Source of the DNA: Labilithrix sp.
Lineage (GTDB): Bacteria > Myxococcota > Polyangia > Polyangiales > Polyangiaceae
Direction: 5' to 3'
Assembly (NCBI GenBank): GCA_028287035.1
Contig: JAQBQL010000001.1
Span: 1-64,000 of the forward strand
DNA: 64,000 nucleotides
The translations under genes and the position numbers were made by a program. Below, piece after piece: positions 1 to 10,767 of the stretch. The notes below the pieces were generated by a model that searched no databases, had not been told where the DNA came from, and saw only the letters and a program-made list of their open reading frames with translations. Positions within the stretch are counted from its first letter, which is position 1, and each line of letters opens with the position of its first letter.

Positions 1-188
1 TGCCCGTGCCCGTGCCCGTGCCCGTGAAGGCGCGCACCGTCTACACGCCGGCCCCGCCGCCGGCCCGTCCCGCGCCACCGCCGCCTGCGCCGGCCTCGGC
101 GCCCGCCGACAAGCCGGCCAAGGCCGACTGCAATCCTCCCTTTTATTACGAGGGCACGAAGAAGGTGTTCAAGCCGGGATGTCTATGA
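1..188 (+). CDS. C-terminal end of a probable Ser/Thr protein kinase (partial)
   Basis: The reading frame is open from the left edge and stops at 186-188, so only the last ~62 residues are visible. They are an alternating Pro-Val run encoded by four copies of a six-base unit (bases 1-24), a Pro/Ala-rich linker, and a short C-terminal block with two cysteines (CNPPFYY ... KPGCL). From family knowledge, a Pro/Ala linker ending in such a two-Cys block is common at the extracellular C-terminus of myxobacterial transmembrane Ser/Thr kinases, but no kinase motif is inside the window, so this is inference. The stop overlaps the ATG of the next gene in an ATGA junction at 185-188, which suggests one transcript. 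Confidence 0.5.
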   Translation, partial: PVPVPVPVKARTVYTPAPPPARPAPPPPAPASAPADKPAKADCNPPFYYEGTKKVFKPGCL

Positions 189-1075
189 AGAATCGTCACG
201 TTCTCGCCGTGCTCGTCCTCGTTGCCGGGGTTGCCTCTTCCACGCGTGCGGATGCCGCGCCGCCCACGAAGGAGGAGTGCGTGGAGGCCCACAGCCGCGG
301 CCAAGACGTCCGCGAGAAGGGTCAGCTCACCGACGCCAAGCGCCTCTTCCTCCTCTGCGCGCAGTCCTCGTGCCCCGCGCTCGTGCAGTCCGATTGCGCG
401 AAGTTCGGTGACGAGCTCGCGCGCACCGTGCCGTCCGTCTCGTTCGTGGCGCGCGACGGGCGCGGCAACGATCTGCTCGACACGCAGGTGTTCGTCGACG
501 GCGTCCTCACGATGTCGCGCCTCGACGAGGGCAAGTCTCACGACCTCGATCCGGGCAAGCACACCGTCCGCTTCGTGCACGCGGGCAGGGACGTGACGCA
601 GGTGGTGGTGATCAGCGCGGGCGAGCGCGGTCGCTTCCTCACCGCGGTCTTCGACGATCCGAGCGCTCCCGCGTCCTCGGTCGCCCCTGGTCTCGTCCGA
701 AACGGGCCCGATGCGGCGGCCCCGCCGTCACGCTCGGCCGTCCCGCTGGTCATCGCCGGGATAGGCGGCGCCGCGCTCGTGGTGGGCGCAGTGTTGCTCG
801 TCACCGGGCTCTCGTCGGTGCCCGACAACTGCTCGCGCTCGACGAACGAGTGCGCAGCATCCCCCGGCGATCCGAGCTTCGACGACGCGAAGTCGGCAGT
901 GAACCGGGCCAATTTGGGGCTCGGGATCGGCATCGGCGGCGCCGCCGTCGCGGTGGGCGGCCTCGTCTGGTACCTCGCGAGCTCTCCGAGGGAGGCCGAG
1001 CGAACCGCGTCGAGCCGCGTGATTCCCTGGACCGACGGGCGCGGCGGCGGGGCCGCGTGGCACGTCCGCTTCTGA
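185..1075 (+). CDS. Secreted, membrane-anchored PEGA-like protein
   Basis: About 296 residues. It begins with a signal peptide (Met-Lys-Asn-Arg, hydrophobic core, cleavage near ADA-AP). A Cys-containing helical segment follows, then a beta-rich stretch with 'VDGVL' and 'LDPGKHTVRFVHAG', the pattern of PEGA domains, which are short extracellular sandwich domains. A hydrophobic helix near residues 185-210 and a Gly/Ala/Val-rich second helix near 245-265 suggest membrane anchoring. The ATG at 185 is preferred because it forms an ATGA overlap with the upstream gene; an in-frame ATG at 179 is the alternative. Its place behind a probable kinase gene suggests a sensory or cell-envelope role, but no function can be assigned. 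Confidence 0.6.
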   Translation: MKNRHVLAVLVLVAGVASSTRADAAPPTKEECVEAHSRGQDVREKGQLTDAKRLFLLCAQSSCPALVQSDCAKFGDELARTVPSVSFVARDGRGNDLLDTQVFVDGVLTMSRLDEGKSHDLDPGKHTVRFVHAGRDVTQVVVISAGERGRFLTAVFDDPSAPASSVAPGLVRNGPDAAAPPSRSAVPLVIAGIGGAALVVGAVLLVTGLSSVPDNCSRSTNECAASPGDPSFDDAKSAVNRANLGLGIGIGGAAVAVGGLVWYLASSPREAERTASSRVIPWTDGRGGGAAWHVRF

Positions 1076-1101
1076 TGCTGCGCCATAGGAGCTTCGAGAC
1101 G

Positions 1102-2616
1102 ATGACGATGAAGAATGTGCTGGTCGTGACCACGGCCATGGTCGCCGCGACCCTGGCGGGTAGCATCTCGTGCTCGCCGACCTTCGAGCCGAAGTCCTGC
1201 AGCAGCGACACCGACTGCGGGGGCGAGCTCGTGTGCCTCGCGCGCGCCTCGACGGTGCGCACCTGCGTGTCCGCCGCGGAGGCGCCGCTGCGGATCGGGC
1301 AGAGCGCCGTCGCGTCCGGTCCGAGCGGCGATCTCGGTCTCGAGATGCGCCGCGGCATCCAGCTCGCGTTCGACGACCAGAATGCGCGGGGCGGCGTGCG
1401 CGGGCGGAAGCTCGAGCTCGACTTCCTCGACGACCAGTACACGCCGGCGATCGCCGAGGCGAACGCGCGCACGCTGGTCGATGCCGTGCCGGGGCCGGGT
1501 GCGCCGCGCTGTCCGACCACCCAGACGCCGCCGGTCGCGGGTCAGGATCCCTTCTCCCAGACCGCGCTGCTCGCAGGACCGAACGCGGTCACCGCGGTCA
1601 TCGGGAGCGTGGGCACGCCCACCATGGTGCGCGCCGCGCCGGTCATCGTGGAGACCGGCACGCTCTACTTCGGCGCCTTCACCGGAGCGACCGCGATGCT
1701 GCGCGACCAGAAGGCCGGCCCGTGCGCCCGCTACATCTTCAACGTGCGCGCGAGCTACGCCCAGGAGGCTCGCGCCACCCTCGAGTTCTTCTTCGCGCTG
1801 AAGGTGCCGGACGACCGGCATCTCATCAGCTTCGACCAGAACGACACGTTCGGTGACGCCGGATACAACGGGCTCGTCGCCGCCTACCAGGCGATCCGCG
1901 ACGTGCCCCCGAGCATCCAGCGCTTCCGGTACACGCGGGAGGACCCCGCCAGCGTGCCCACCCAGATCACCGCGGCCATCGGGTACCTGAGGAGCCTGCT
2001 CCAGAGCGACTCCCTCCCGCACACCGTCGGCGTGATGATGACCGACACGTACGGGCCAGCGACCCAGTTCGTGAAGGCGGTGAAGGACTGGCAGTACGCG
2101 ACCGACCCCGAGCAGACGACGCTCAACAAGGCGACGCGCCTCTCGGTGTACTTCAGCAACGTGTCCTTCGTGGGCCCGAACTCGCTCGCGGCACGGCTGC
2201 GTGACGCCGGGAACGTGGCGACGCCGGGCGGGCCGAAGCCGTACACGAGCGGCGTGTTCGTCTCGCAGGTGGTGCCGAACTACGACAGCGACAACAGCGA
2301 CGTCGTCGTCGATTACAAGCGTCTCGTCGGGCCCACCGGAGCTGCGCCCACGTTCACCGCCCTCGAGGGGTACATCGCCGGCCGCGTCTTCGTCGAGGGG
2401 CTGAAGAACACGACGGGCTCGTTCACCGCCGACAACATGGTCACCGCCTTCGAGACGCTTCGCGCCGGCAACCTCGGGCTGGGTGCGAGCGCGGGCTTCT
2501 CGAAGGACAAGCACCAGTACTCCCAGTCGGTCTACGGGACGGAGATCACGCCGGAGGGGCGCTTCCAGAACCGCTACTTCTGGAGCGACGGCAGCCCCAT
2601 CCAGCTGTTCGAGTGA
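1102..2616 (+). CDS. ABC-type periplasmic substrate-binding protein (branched-chain amino acid type)
   Basis: About 504 residues. A signal peptide with a weak lipobox-like end (GSISC) is followed by a small Cys-rich segment (CSSDTDCGGELVC). The main part carries features of the Leu/Ile/Val-binding (Peripla_BP_6) fold: 'LRIGQS', 'GIQLAFDDQNARGG', 'LDDQYTPAIAEANARTLVD', a 'VIGSVGTPTM' loop and a late 'YIAGRVFVEGL' helix. Family members bind amino acids, amides or other small ligands outside the cytoplasmic membrane. No permease or ATPase gene is adjacent, so it could be a solitary sensor rather than a transporter part. The ATG at 1102 has AGGAG ten bases upstream (1087-1091); an ATG at 1075 overlapping the previous stop is possible. 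Confidence 0.75.
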   Translation: MTMKNVLVVTTAMVAATLAGSISCSPTFEPKSCSSDTDCGGELVCLARASTVRTCVSAAEAPLRIGQSAVASGPSGDLGLEMRRGIQLAFDDQNARGGVRGRKLELDFLDDQYTPAIAEANARTLVDAVPGPGAPRCPTTQTPPVAGQDPFSQTALLAGPNAVTAVIGSVGTPTMVRAAPVIVETGTLYFGAFTGATAMLRDQKAGPCARYIFNVRASYAQEARATLEFFFALKVPDDRHLISFDQNDTFGDAGYNGLVAAYQAIRDVPPSIQRFRYTREDPASVPTQITAAIGYLRSLLQSDSLPHTVGVMMTDTYGPATQFVKAVKDWQYATDPEQTTLNKATRLSVYFSNVSFVGPNSLAARLRDAGNVATPGGPKPYTSGVFVSQVVPNYDSDNSDVVVDYKRLVGPTGAAPTFTALEGYIAGRVFVEGLKNTTGSFTADNMVTAFETLRAGNLGLGASAGFSKDKHQYSQSVYGTEITPEGRFQNRYFWSDGSPIQLFE

Positions 2617-2641
2617 AGAGCTGACCCTGGCGCAGGCCAGA

Positions 2642-2663
2642 GCCTGGCCTGGCCGGGCCAGGC
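2642..2663. terminator. Stem-loop after the binding-protein gene
   Basis: An 8-base perfect inverted repeat (GCCTGGCC at 2642-2649 and GGCCAGGC at 2656-2663, six-base loop) lies between the binding-protein stop and comM. There is no T-run, so it is only a candidate transcription terminator or an RNA 3'-end stabiliser. Confidence 0.35.
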
Positions 2664-2732
2664 GCTCGCACGCGTAACGCCGCGAGATCGCGCGCGCGGC
2701 GTCGCGGCACGCGCGTCGCAATCGTCGTCGCC

Positions 2733-4277
2733 ATGCTCGCGACGGTCAACGCTGCCACGCTCCTCGGCCTCTCCGCTCATCCCGTCTCGGTGGAGGCGCA
2801 GGTCGAGCGCGGGGTGCCCATCTTCGAGGTGGTGGGGCTCGCGCAGGGCTCGGTCCGCGAGTGCCGCGTGCGGGTCCGGAGCGCGCTGGCGAAGCTCGGC
2901 GTCGAGATCGACGAGCACCGCGTGGTGGTCAACCTCGCGCCCGCCGATCTGAAGAAGAAGGGCGGGACGTTCGACCTCGCGATCGCGCTCGCCACCCTCG
3001 TCTCGCTCGGGATCGTCACGCAGGAGGCGGTGGGCAGCACCCTCTTCCTGGGTGAGCTGTCGCTCGACGGCACCCTCCAGCCGCTGCGCGGCGTCGTCGC
3101 CCATCTGCTCGGCGCCCGCGAGCGTCACGTCACCCGCGTCGTCTTGCCGGCGGCGAACGAGGGCGAGGCGTCCCTCATCGACGGCCTCGACGTGTTCGTC
3201 GCCGACACCCTCGAACGGCTCGTTGCGGCGCTGCGCGGCCAGGCCGAGCTCACCAGTGTCGCGCCCCGCTCCGGCACGCCGCCCCTGCTGACCTGCGAGG
3301 ACATGGCCGACGTCCGAGGCCAGGCGTCGGCGCGCCGCGCGCTCGAGATCGCGGCGGCGGGCGCGCACAACCTTCTCTTCATCGGACCGCCGGGCTCGGG
3401 GAAGACGATGCTCGCGAAGCGGCTCCCAGGCATCCTGCCGTCGCTCGACCGCGAGGAGTCGCTCGAGGTCCTCGCGATCCAGAGCGTGGCGGGGCTCCTG
3501 CAGGGCCCGCGCCGCATCGGGATCCGGCCGTACCGGTCGCCTCATCACACGTCCTCCGAGCAGGCGCTCGTCGGCGGGTCGGAGCACGCGCGGCCCGGGG
3601 AGATCAGCCTCGCGCACGAGGGGGTCCTCTTCCTCGACGAGCTCACCGAGTTCCGGCGCGGCACCCTCGAGTCGTTGCGGCAGCCGATGGAGGACGGATT
3701 CGTCACCGTCTCGCGCGCGCAGACCGTCGCGACGTACCCGGCTCGACCGATGCTGGTGGGCGCCACCAACCCTTGCCCGTGCGGGCGCCGGCACGACGGG
3801 ACGACGCGCTGCCAGTGCCGCCACGAGCACATACGCCAGTACATGGCGAAGCTGAGCGGCCCGCTCGTCGACCGGCTCGACTACCACGTCCAGCTGCGCC
3901 CGCTGACCGTGCTGCAGCTGCAGACGCGGAAGGAGGGCGAGCGCAGCGCGGTCGTGCGCGCCCGCGTCGAGGCGGCGCGCGCCATCCAGCGCGAGCGCTT
4001 CACGAGCGGCGAGACCTCCGCCTCGACGAACGCGCGGCTAGCGCCGGCCGACGTGACGCGCGTCTGCGCGCTCGACGCGGCCGGAGCGGCGCTCGTCGGT
4101 GAGGCGGTCGAGCGGCTCGGCCTGTCGGCACGCGCGTACGGCAAGGTCGTGCGGATCGCTCGCACCATCGCCGATCTCGCGGGCGCCACCGCCATCGCGC
4201 CGGCGCACGTCGCAGAGGCGATCCGGGGCCGGATCCTCGACCGCGGTGACTACCCGGAAGCGGCCTCTGCCGCCTGA
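2733..4277 (+). CDS. comM: YifB/ComM family Mg-chelatase-like AAA+ ATPase
   Basis: 514 residues, the usual length of the YifB/ComM family. The N-terminal domain has the family signature ('[18 protein letters not shown]', then '[19 protein letters not shown]'). The central AAA+ domain has Walker A GPPGSGKT near residue 218, a '[18 protein letters not shown]' block, Walker B 'VLFLDEL', and the Cys-rich 'NPCPCGRR...CQC' element. A Mg-chelatase C-terminal domain follows. ComM is a hexameric helicase that drives branch migration during integration of single-stranded DNA in natural transformation (known for Vibrio and Acinetobacter). It lies 41 bases upstream of recA on the same strand, which fits a shared recombination role. 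Confidence 0.93.
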   Translation: MLATVNAATLLGLSAHPVSVEAQVERGVPIFEVVGLAQGSVRECRVRVRSALAKLGVEIDEHRVVVNLAPADLKKKGGTFDLAIALATLVSLGIVTQEAVGSTLFLGELSLDGTLQPLRGVVAHLLGARERHVTRVVLPAANEGEASLIDGLDVFVADTLERLVAALRGQAELTSVAPRSGTPPLLTCEDMADVRGQASARRALEIAAAGAHNLLFIGPPGSGKTMLAKRLPGILPSLDREESLEVLAIQSVAGLLQGPRRIGIRPYRSPHHTSSEQALVGGSEHARPGEISLAHEGVLFLDELTEFRRGTLESLRQPMEDGFVTVSRAQTVATYPARPMLVGATNPCPCGRRHDGTTRCQCRHEHIRQYMAKLSGPLVDRLDYHVQLRPLTVLQLQTRKEGERSAVVRARVEAARAIQRERFTSGETSASTNARLAPADVTRVCALDAAGAALVGEAVERLGLSARAYGKVVRIARTIADLAGATAIAPAHVAEAIRGRILDRGDYPEAASAA

Positions 4278-4318
4278 TCACGATTCATTCACGACAACGA
4301 ACATCGAAGGAGAACGTC

Positions 4319-5344
<1,026 letters not shown>

Positions 5345-5383
5345 AGCTCGGGATGAAGCTGGGGCTCTGACGGAGCCAGGTGA

Positions 5384-5427
5384 CGAGGCGGCTTTCGCCC
5401 GAGCGGGTCTCGGTCGAAGCCGCCTCG
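5384..5427. terminator. Stem-loop between convergent recA and lipoprotein gene
   Basis: An 11-base perfect inverted repeat (5384-5394, CGAGGCGGCTT; 5417-5427, AAGCCGCCTCG) with a 22-base loop sits between two converging genes. It has no long T-run, but position and stem strength suit a bidirectional terminator. Confidence 0.5.
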
Positions 5428-5449
5428 CCAAGGACCCGGTCGAGTCAGG

Positions 5450-5734
5450 TCAGTGCGCGCAATTGTTGCAGCTCACGCCGGCGCGGCAGCATCCGAGGCC
5501 GGGGCACCAGTGTCCGTAGGTGCCGCCCGTGCTGCAGACACTCCTGGTGCCGACCGAGCTGTTGCCCTCCTCGAGGGCCTTGGTCAGTTCTTCGGCGACG
5601 GGCGCCTCTGCGCCGGCGTTCGAAGCAGCGCCACCCGTTGCGTCATCCGACGCCGCTTCGGGAAGCGTGTCGTCCGAGGAGCCGCAGGCGACCGCAAAAC
5701 ACACAAACAAGCTGCACGCGATGGTCTTGAACAT
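5450..5734 (-). CDS. Small lipoprotein with a six-cysteine C-terminal module
   Basis: 94 residues. The N-terminus is a lipoprotein signal (MFKTIACSLFVCFAVAC, lipobox AVAC followed by Gly-Ser-Ser-Asp-Asp). An acidic, Ala-rich linker of about 45 residues leads to a compact tail with six cysteines spaced C-X9-C-X4-CC-X5-C-X2-C. That spacing suggests a disulfide-knotted mini-domain exposed outside the cell. The family is not recognised; a role as secreted effector, bacteriocin-like factor or structural lipoprotein cannot be told apart from sequence alone. A TetR-type palindrome lies about 105 bases upstream of the start. Confidence 0.7.
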   Translation of the reverse strand: MFKTIACSLFVCFAVACGSSDDTLPEAASDDATGGAASNAGAEAPVAEELTKALEEGNSSVGTRSVCSTGGTYGHWCPGLGCCRAGVSCNNCAH

Positions 5735-5837
5735 TGGAATTTGGTCCGATCCGGTGAGAGTTAGTCGTCGAAGCGCTCGATCACGAACACCCAGGTGGGC
5801 CTATCCGCCGCAGGTGACCGGCTCCACCAGAGTTGTT

Positions 5838-5855
5838 ACTGACCGAACGGTCGGT
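5838..5855. promoter_or_regulatory. TetR-type operator candidate
   Basis: The core GACCGAACGGTC (5841-5852) is a perfect palindrome, extended to an 18-base imperfect palindrome ACTGACCG-AA-CGGTCGGT minus shared bases (7 of 8 arm positions pair). This is the typical shape of TetR-family operators. It lies between the end of the NmrA-like gene and the start of the Cys-rich lipoprotein gene. No TetR gene is in the window. Confidence 0.4.
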
Positions 5856-5954
5856 TGGTACCGCTCCCGCGGAGGGTTGTCAAGGTGGCGCCCCGCGGCC
5901 GAGCGGTGCGTGCGTCCAAGCGGTCTCGGCCGCGGCGCCGCCCGCGCGCGCGAG

Positions 5955-6902
5955 TCACGCCGGCGGCGGCTCGCCTCGCCAGGCGGTCGTTCGCAGGAAG
6001 CCTTCCCATGTGAGGCTCGCGGGGTCGACCTTCCGGCTCCACGTCACGTCGCGGTGCGGCTGGAAGTAGCCGTACTCGGCCACGTACTCCACCATCCCGA
6101 GGATCTCCTGCACGAGCGGCTCGTTCTCCGCGAACGCCGGGAAGTGCTGCAAGAGCTCGTCGCGCGTGTACGCGGAGCGGTAGCTCGCCCTTCGCCCGGT
6201 GACGCGCTGGAACGTCTCGACCAGCTCCTCGGGCGAGAGCATGTCGCCGAGCACCGGGAGGAACTTGCCGTCGTACTCTTCCGGCCGGTCGAAGATCTCG
6301 AGCACCGCGGGGCCCGTCGCGCTCCGCGGGTCGACGAACGGAGCCCGGACGCCCGCCGGCAGGTAGATGGGGAACACCAGCGTGTCGCCTTCCGCACGCG
6401 GCGGATAGAGCTCGACGAGGTTCGTGTAAAAGAAGGCGAGCGAGACGAACGTGCTCCTGATGGGCAGAGCGCGAAGATGCTCCTCCACGAGCGCCTTGTC
6501 GGTGAAGTGCGGCGCAACCTTCCTGCCGCCGGTGATCCGGTCCACGTTCTCCAGCGTGCTGAAGACCACATGCTGCACGCCCGCCTCCACGGCGGCGTCG
6601 GCCAGCTCTCGACCGAGCGCCGCCTCGTGAGTCGCCGGGGGCGCGATGGGCGGCGTCATCAGAAAGGCGCCGCGGGCGCCGCGGAACGCCTCGACGAGCT
6701 CGCGTGCCCGGCCCACCTCGAGCGGGACGGCCACCACCTCGGCGCCTCTCGCGGCGAGCGCACGAGCCTCCGCGCCATGCACGTTCCGCGTGAGCGCGCG
6801 GACGCGGAAACGGCCGCTCTCGAGGAGCGCGCGCGTGACGCTGCCGCCTTGCTTGCTGGTTGCACCAACGACCGTGATGAGCGGGGTATTCGCGCTGTTC
6901 AT
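5955..6902 (-). CDS. NmrA-like atypical SDR family NAD(P)-binding protein
   Basis: About 315 residues. The N-terminal nucleotide-binding motif is VVGATSKQGGSV (GxxGxxG type of atypical short-chain dehydrogenases), followed by 'VRALTRN' and 'VVAVPLEV', typical of the NmrA/HSCARG family. Members either reduce substrates or act as redox sensors that bind NAD(P) and a partner protein. The ATG at 6902 has GGAGAG just upstream; an ATG at 6914 is possible, and further upstream in-frame starts run into the regulatory region. The gene is transcribed away from a LysR regulator 154 bases off, with a strong inverted repeat between them, so it is probably the regulator's target (inference). Confidence 0.8.
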   Translation of the reverse strand: MNSANTPLITVVGATSKQGGSVTRALLESGRFRVRALTRNVHGAEARALAARGAEVVAVPLEVGRARELVEAFRGARGAFLMTPPIAPPATHEAALGRELADAAVEAGVQHVVFSTLENVDRITGGRKVAPHFTDKALVEEHLRALPIRSTFVSLAFFYTNLVELYPPRAEGDTLVFPIYLPAGVRAPFVDPRSATGPAVLEIFDRPEEYDGKFLPVLGDMLSPEELVETFQRVTGRRASYRSAYTRDELLQHFPAFAENEPLVQEILGMVEYVAEYGYFQPHRDVTWSRKVDPASLTWEGFLRTTAWRGEPPPA

Positions 6903-7011
6903 CGAGCTCTCCATGTCTGGAAAAAAGTGGGGGAAGGCCAGCAGGGCCGGCCGAGCCACGCGAATGTGCGCCGTGACCACCCTTCCCACCAGCGCCAGGG
7001 CGTCATCGCAG

Positions 7012-7030
7012 TTTTGCGTCGCGCGCAAAA
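7012..7030. promoter_or_regulatory. LysR operator candidate (TTTTGCG-N5-CGCAAAA)
   Basis: A 7-base perfect inverted repeat with a five-base spacer lies in the divergent region between the NmrA-like gene and the lysR gene. It contains T-N11-A, the core pattern of LysR-type binding sites. The spacing to the lysR start (26 bases) would put it over the lysR promoter, as expected for autoregulation. Confidence 0.5.
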
Positions 7031-7044
7031 ATGGTCGCAGTCCC

Positions 7045-7050
7045 TATACT
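7045..7050 (+). promoter_or_regulatory. Candidate -10 box (TATACT) of the lysR gene
   Basis: TATACT is a near-consensus -10 hexamer in otherwise very GC-rich DNA. It ends six bases before the GTG start at 7057, so a transcript would begin at or next to the start codon and be leaderless or nearly so. No convincing -35 is visible; the inverted repeat at 7012-7030 covers that position. Confidence 0.4.
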
Positions 7051-7056
7051 CGGGCC

Positions 7057-7959
7057 GTGGATTCGTTCACCCAGCTCGAGGCCTTCACCCGGGTCGTCAC
7101 CGCGCGCAGCTTCTCGCGCGCCGCCGAGCAGCTCGGCGTCACTCCGTCGTCGGTCAGTCGCGCCGTCGCCGCGCTCGAGAAGCGGCTCGGCGTCCGGCTC
7201 CTGAACCGCACGACGCGCAGCTCGAGCGTCACCGACGAGGGGGCAGCCTTCTACACCCGCGCAATGGCGATCCTCGCCGACCTTCATGACGCCGAGCGCA
7301 GCGTCGCGCGGGCACGGGCGGCGCCGCGCGGGAAGCTACGCGTGGACGCGCCCCTCGCGCTCGGCGAGCAGGTGCTCGCGCCCGCGCTCCCCGAGTTCCT
7401 CCGGCGCTACCCCGACGTGTCCCTCGATCTGAGCCTTCGCGACCAGTACATCGACCCGGTCGGCGAAGGCATCGACGTCACGCTGCGGATGGGGAAGCTC
7501 GCTGCTTCGGACCTCGTCGCCCGCAAGCTCGGTCGCGTCCGGCTCGTGGTCGCCGGCGCCCCGGCCTATCTCTCGCGCTACGGCCGCCCGACGACGCCCG
7601 ACGACCTCCGGAGCCACAAGTGCCTCACGTATCTGCTCCGCGGACATCCCATCCCGTGGCGCTTCCGGAGACCGGACGGCGCGACGTTCGTGACCGCGGT
7701 GAACAGTCAGCTCTCCGCGGCGAGCGGCGAGGTGCTGCGCCGAGCGGCCGTGGCAGGCGCCGGCCTCGTGTACCTGTTCGAGTACTCCGTCATCGCCCAC
7801 GTCGCCGCGGGTCTCCTCGAGGTCGTCCTCGCCGACCACGTGCTGCCTGCGGTCCCCGTCTACGCGATGCACACGCAGGCACGGCACCCCGCACTGAAGA
7901 TTCGCGCCTTCGTCGACTTCGCGGCGCAGCTCTTCCGCCGCTCGCCGTACGCGGGGTGA
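7057..7959 (+). CDS. LysR-family transcriptional regulator
   Basis: About 300 residues, the normal LysR length. The N-terminal winged helix is clear ('FTQLEAFTRVVTARSFSRAAEQLGVTPSSVSRAVAALE', shown in pieces: residues 4-40; 'RLGVRLLNRTTR' follows). The C-terminal part is the two-lobed effector-binding domain ('GKLRVDAPLALGEQVLAPALPEFLRRYPDV' region, then 'IDVTLRMGKLAASDLVARKLG'). It resembles the subgroup with CrgA/DmlR-like sequence that usually controls an adjacent divergent gene. The GTG at 7057 fits the family start; in-frame codons upstream run through the operator. The probable target is the NmrA-like gene. Confidence 0.9.
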   Translation: MDSFTQLEAFTRVVTARSFSRAAEQLGVTPSSVSRAVAALEKRLGVRLLNRTTRSSSVTDEGAAFYTRAMAILADLHDAERSVARARAAPRGKLRVDAPLALGEQVLAPALPEFLRRYPDVSLDLSLRDQYIDPVGEGIDVTLRMGKLAASDLVARKLGRVRLVVAGAPAYLSRYGRPTTPDDLRSHKCLTYLLRGHPIPWRFRRPDGATFVTAVNSQLSAASGEVLRRAAVAGAGLVYLFEYSVIAHVAAGLLEVVLADHVLPAVPVYAMHTQARHPALKIRAFVDFAAQLFRRSPYAG

Positions 7960-7969
7960 GCGCCGCGCG

Positions 7970-8929
7970 TCAGGGCGCGTCCCAGCGCGCCTTCAGGTAC
8001 GGGTACATGGTCTCGCCCATCGCGGTGATCTGGTGGATGTGATCCTCCCTGGTCACGCCCCTGTAGCCGTGCACGTGGAAGCTCCCGTGGTCGACCGCGT
8101 AGGTCTCGGGCATGTCCTTCGGGCCGATGGCGCTCGAGGGCGTCTTCGTGTTCCCGGTCATCTCGAGCAGCTTCGCCGCCGTCTCCTCGGTGCTCGCGTA
8201 GTCGACCGTTGCGATCGAGCTGTGCGTGATCGCGAAGAGCTTCCGGTTGTCCTGCGCGAGCTCGGCGAATGCCTTGAAGCGGTCGAGCGTCGTCGTGCTC
8301 ACGGTGCGCTTCTTGACGTTCGAGAAGGACGTGAAGAAGCCGTCCGCCACGAGCACCGCGTCGATCCGATCGGCGGTCGCCGGGTCGCTCATGATCTTCG
8401 CGATCGAGACGAAGCCGGCGCTCCACGCGGACAGCGCGATGCGTCCCAGCCTGGCGCCCGGCGCGCGGCCGCTCTTCGCGATCTCGCCGCGGGCCTCGTC
8501 GACGAGACGCGCGAACGCGTCGGGCTCGCGAAACGCATTGCCGTACACCTCGGTGCTCACGCCGAGGTTCAGCGTGACCACCGCCGCATTGACCGGCGTG
8601 CGTTCGAGGTTCTGCTCCTGCAGCTTGCCCATGCCGTGGAAGTGGATGACGAGGTCGTACGCGCCAGAGCGCGTCTTCAGCCACGTCGGCACGTACAGGT
8701 CCGCCTTGTGGAACGAGAGACGCGCGCGGTACGGCTCGGCGGGGGGAGGGACCTCGGGCGCCGCGGAAACGACGGGCCTCGGAGCGGCATCGGCCGCAGC
8801 CGCCGGGGCCGGCGCACGATCGTGCGAGCAGCCCGCGCTGGCGACGACGCCGACCGCCGCAAGAGCGAGGAGTCCGGCTCCACCGGATTGTTGCAGGCTC
8901 ACGAGACGCCTGGAAAATAGCCGCTTCAT
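7970..8929 (-). CDS. Lipoprotein with alpha/beta-hydrolase-like motifs
   Basis: About 319 residues. A signal peptide ends in a lipobox-like VASAGC, then an Ala/Pro-rich linker of about 30 residues. The body has 'LVIHFHGMGKLQEQN' (oxyanion-type HG strand), 'IALSAWSAGF' (a nucleophile-elbow-like SxWSxG), 'VLVADGFF', and a late 'HGSFHVHGYRG...DHIHQI' segment rich in histidine. Together these suggest a serine hydrolase fold with Ser in AWSAG and a C-terminal His, though the classic GxSxG is altered to A-W-S-A-G. Substrate unknown. The ATG at 8929 is preferred over the GTG at 8938 because AGGTG lies six bases upstream. It converges on the lysR gene with only 10 bases between stops. Confidence 0.65.
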   Translation of the reverse strand: MKRLFSRRLVSLQQSGGAGLLALAAVGVVASAGCSHDRAPAPAAAADAAPRPVVSAAPEVPPPAEPYRARLSFHKADLYVPTWLKTRSGAYDLVIHFHGMGKLQEQNLERTPVNAAVVTLNLGVSTEVYGNAFREPDAFARLVDEARGEIAKSGRAPGARLGRIALSAWSAGFVSIAKIMSDPATADRIDAVLVADGFFTSFSNVKKRTVSTTTLDRFKAFAELAQDNRKLFAITHSSIATVDYASTEETAAKLLEMTGNTKTPSSAIGPKDMPETYAVDHGSFHVHGYRGVTREDHIHQITAMGETMYPYLKARWDAP

Positions 8930-9096
8930 GCATCGCACCTGCGCGCTGAGCTGATCATGCAGCAGGGGGTGAGGGAAGCCTGCATCACCTTTGGGCGGCC
9001 CGAGAATCGCTCACGAAACGAATTGTGCCGCAACTCCGCGGCCGAGCAAGTTCGCTGCATGCGGGCATCACCCTTGCCTCTGCTCCATGCAAGCGC

Positions 9097-10767
<1,671 letters not shown>

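Noticed and set aside
1..24. Six-base tandem repeat as a phase-variable switch
   Set aside because: The unit is a multiple of three and lies in a Pro-Val coding run, so copy-number changes would not shift the frame.
1102..2616. ABC transporter operon
   Set aside because: Only the binding protein is found. Neighbouring genes encode a PEGA-like protein and comM, not permeases or ATPases.
538..2721. Long open frames on the opposite strand of real genes (also 38759-43432, 15658-18498, 29115-31994, 55345-56817)
   Set aside because: They have no family motifs, are extremely Arg/Ala/His/Val-rich and mirror well-supported genes. High GC makes such long empty frames common.
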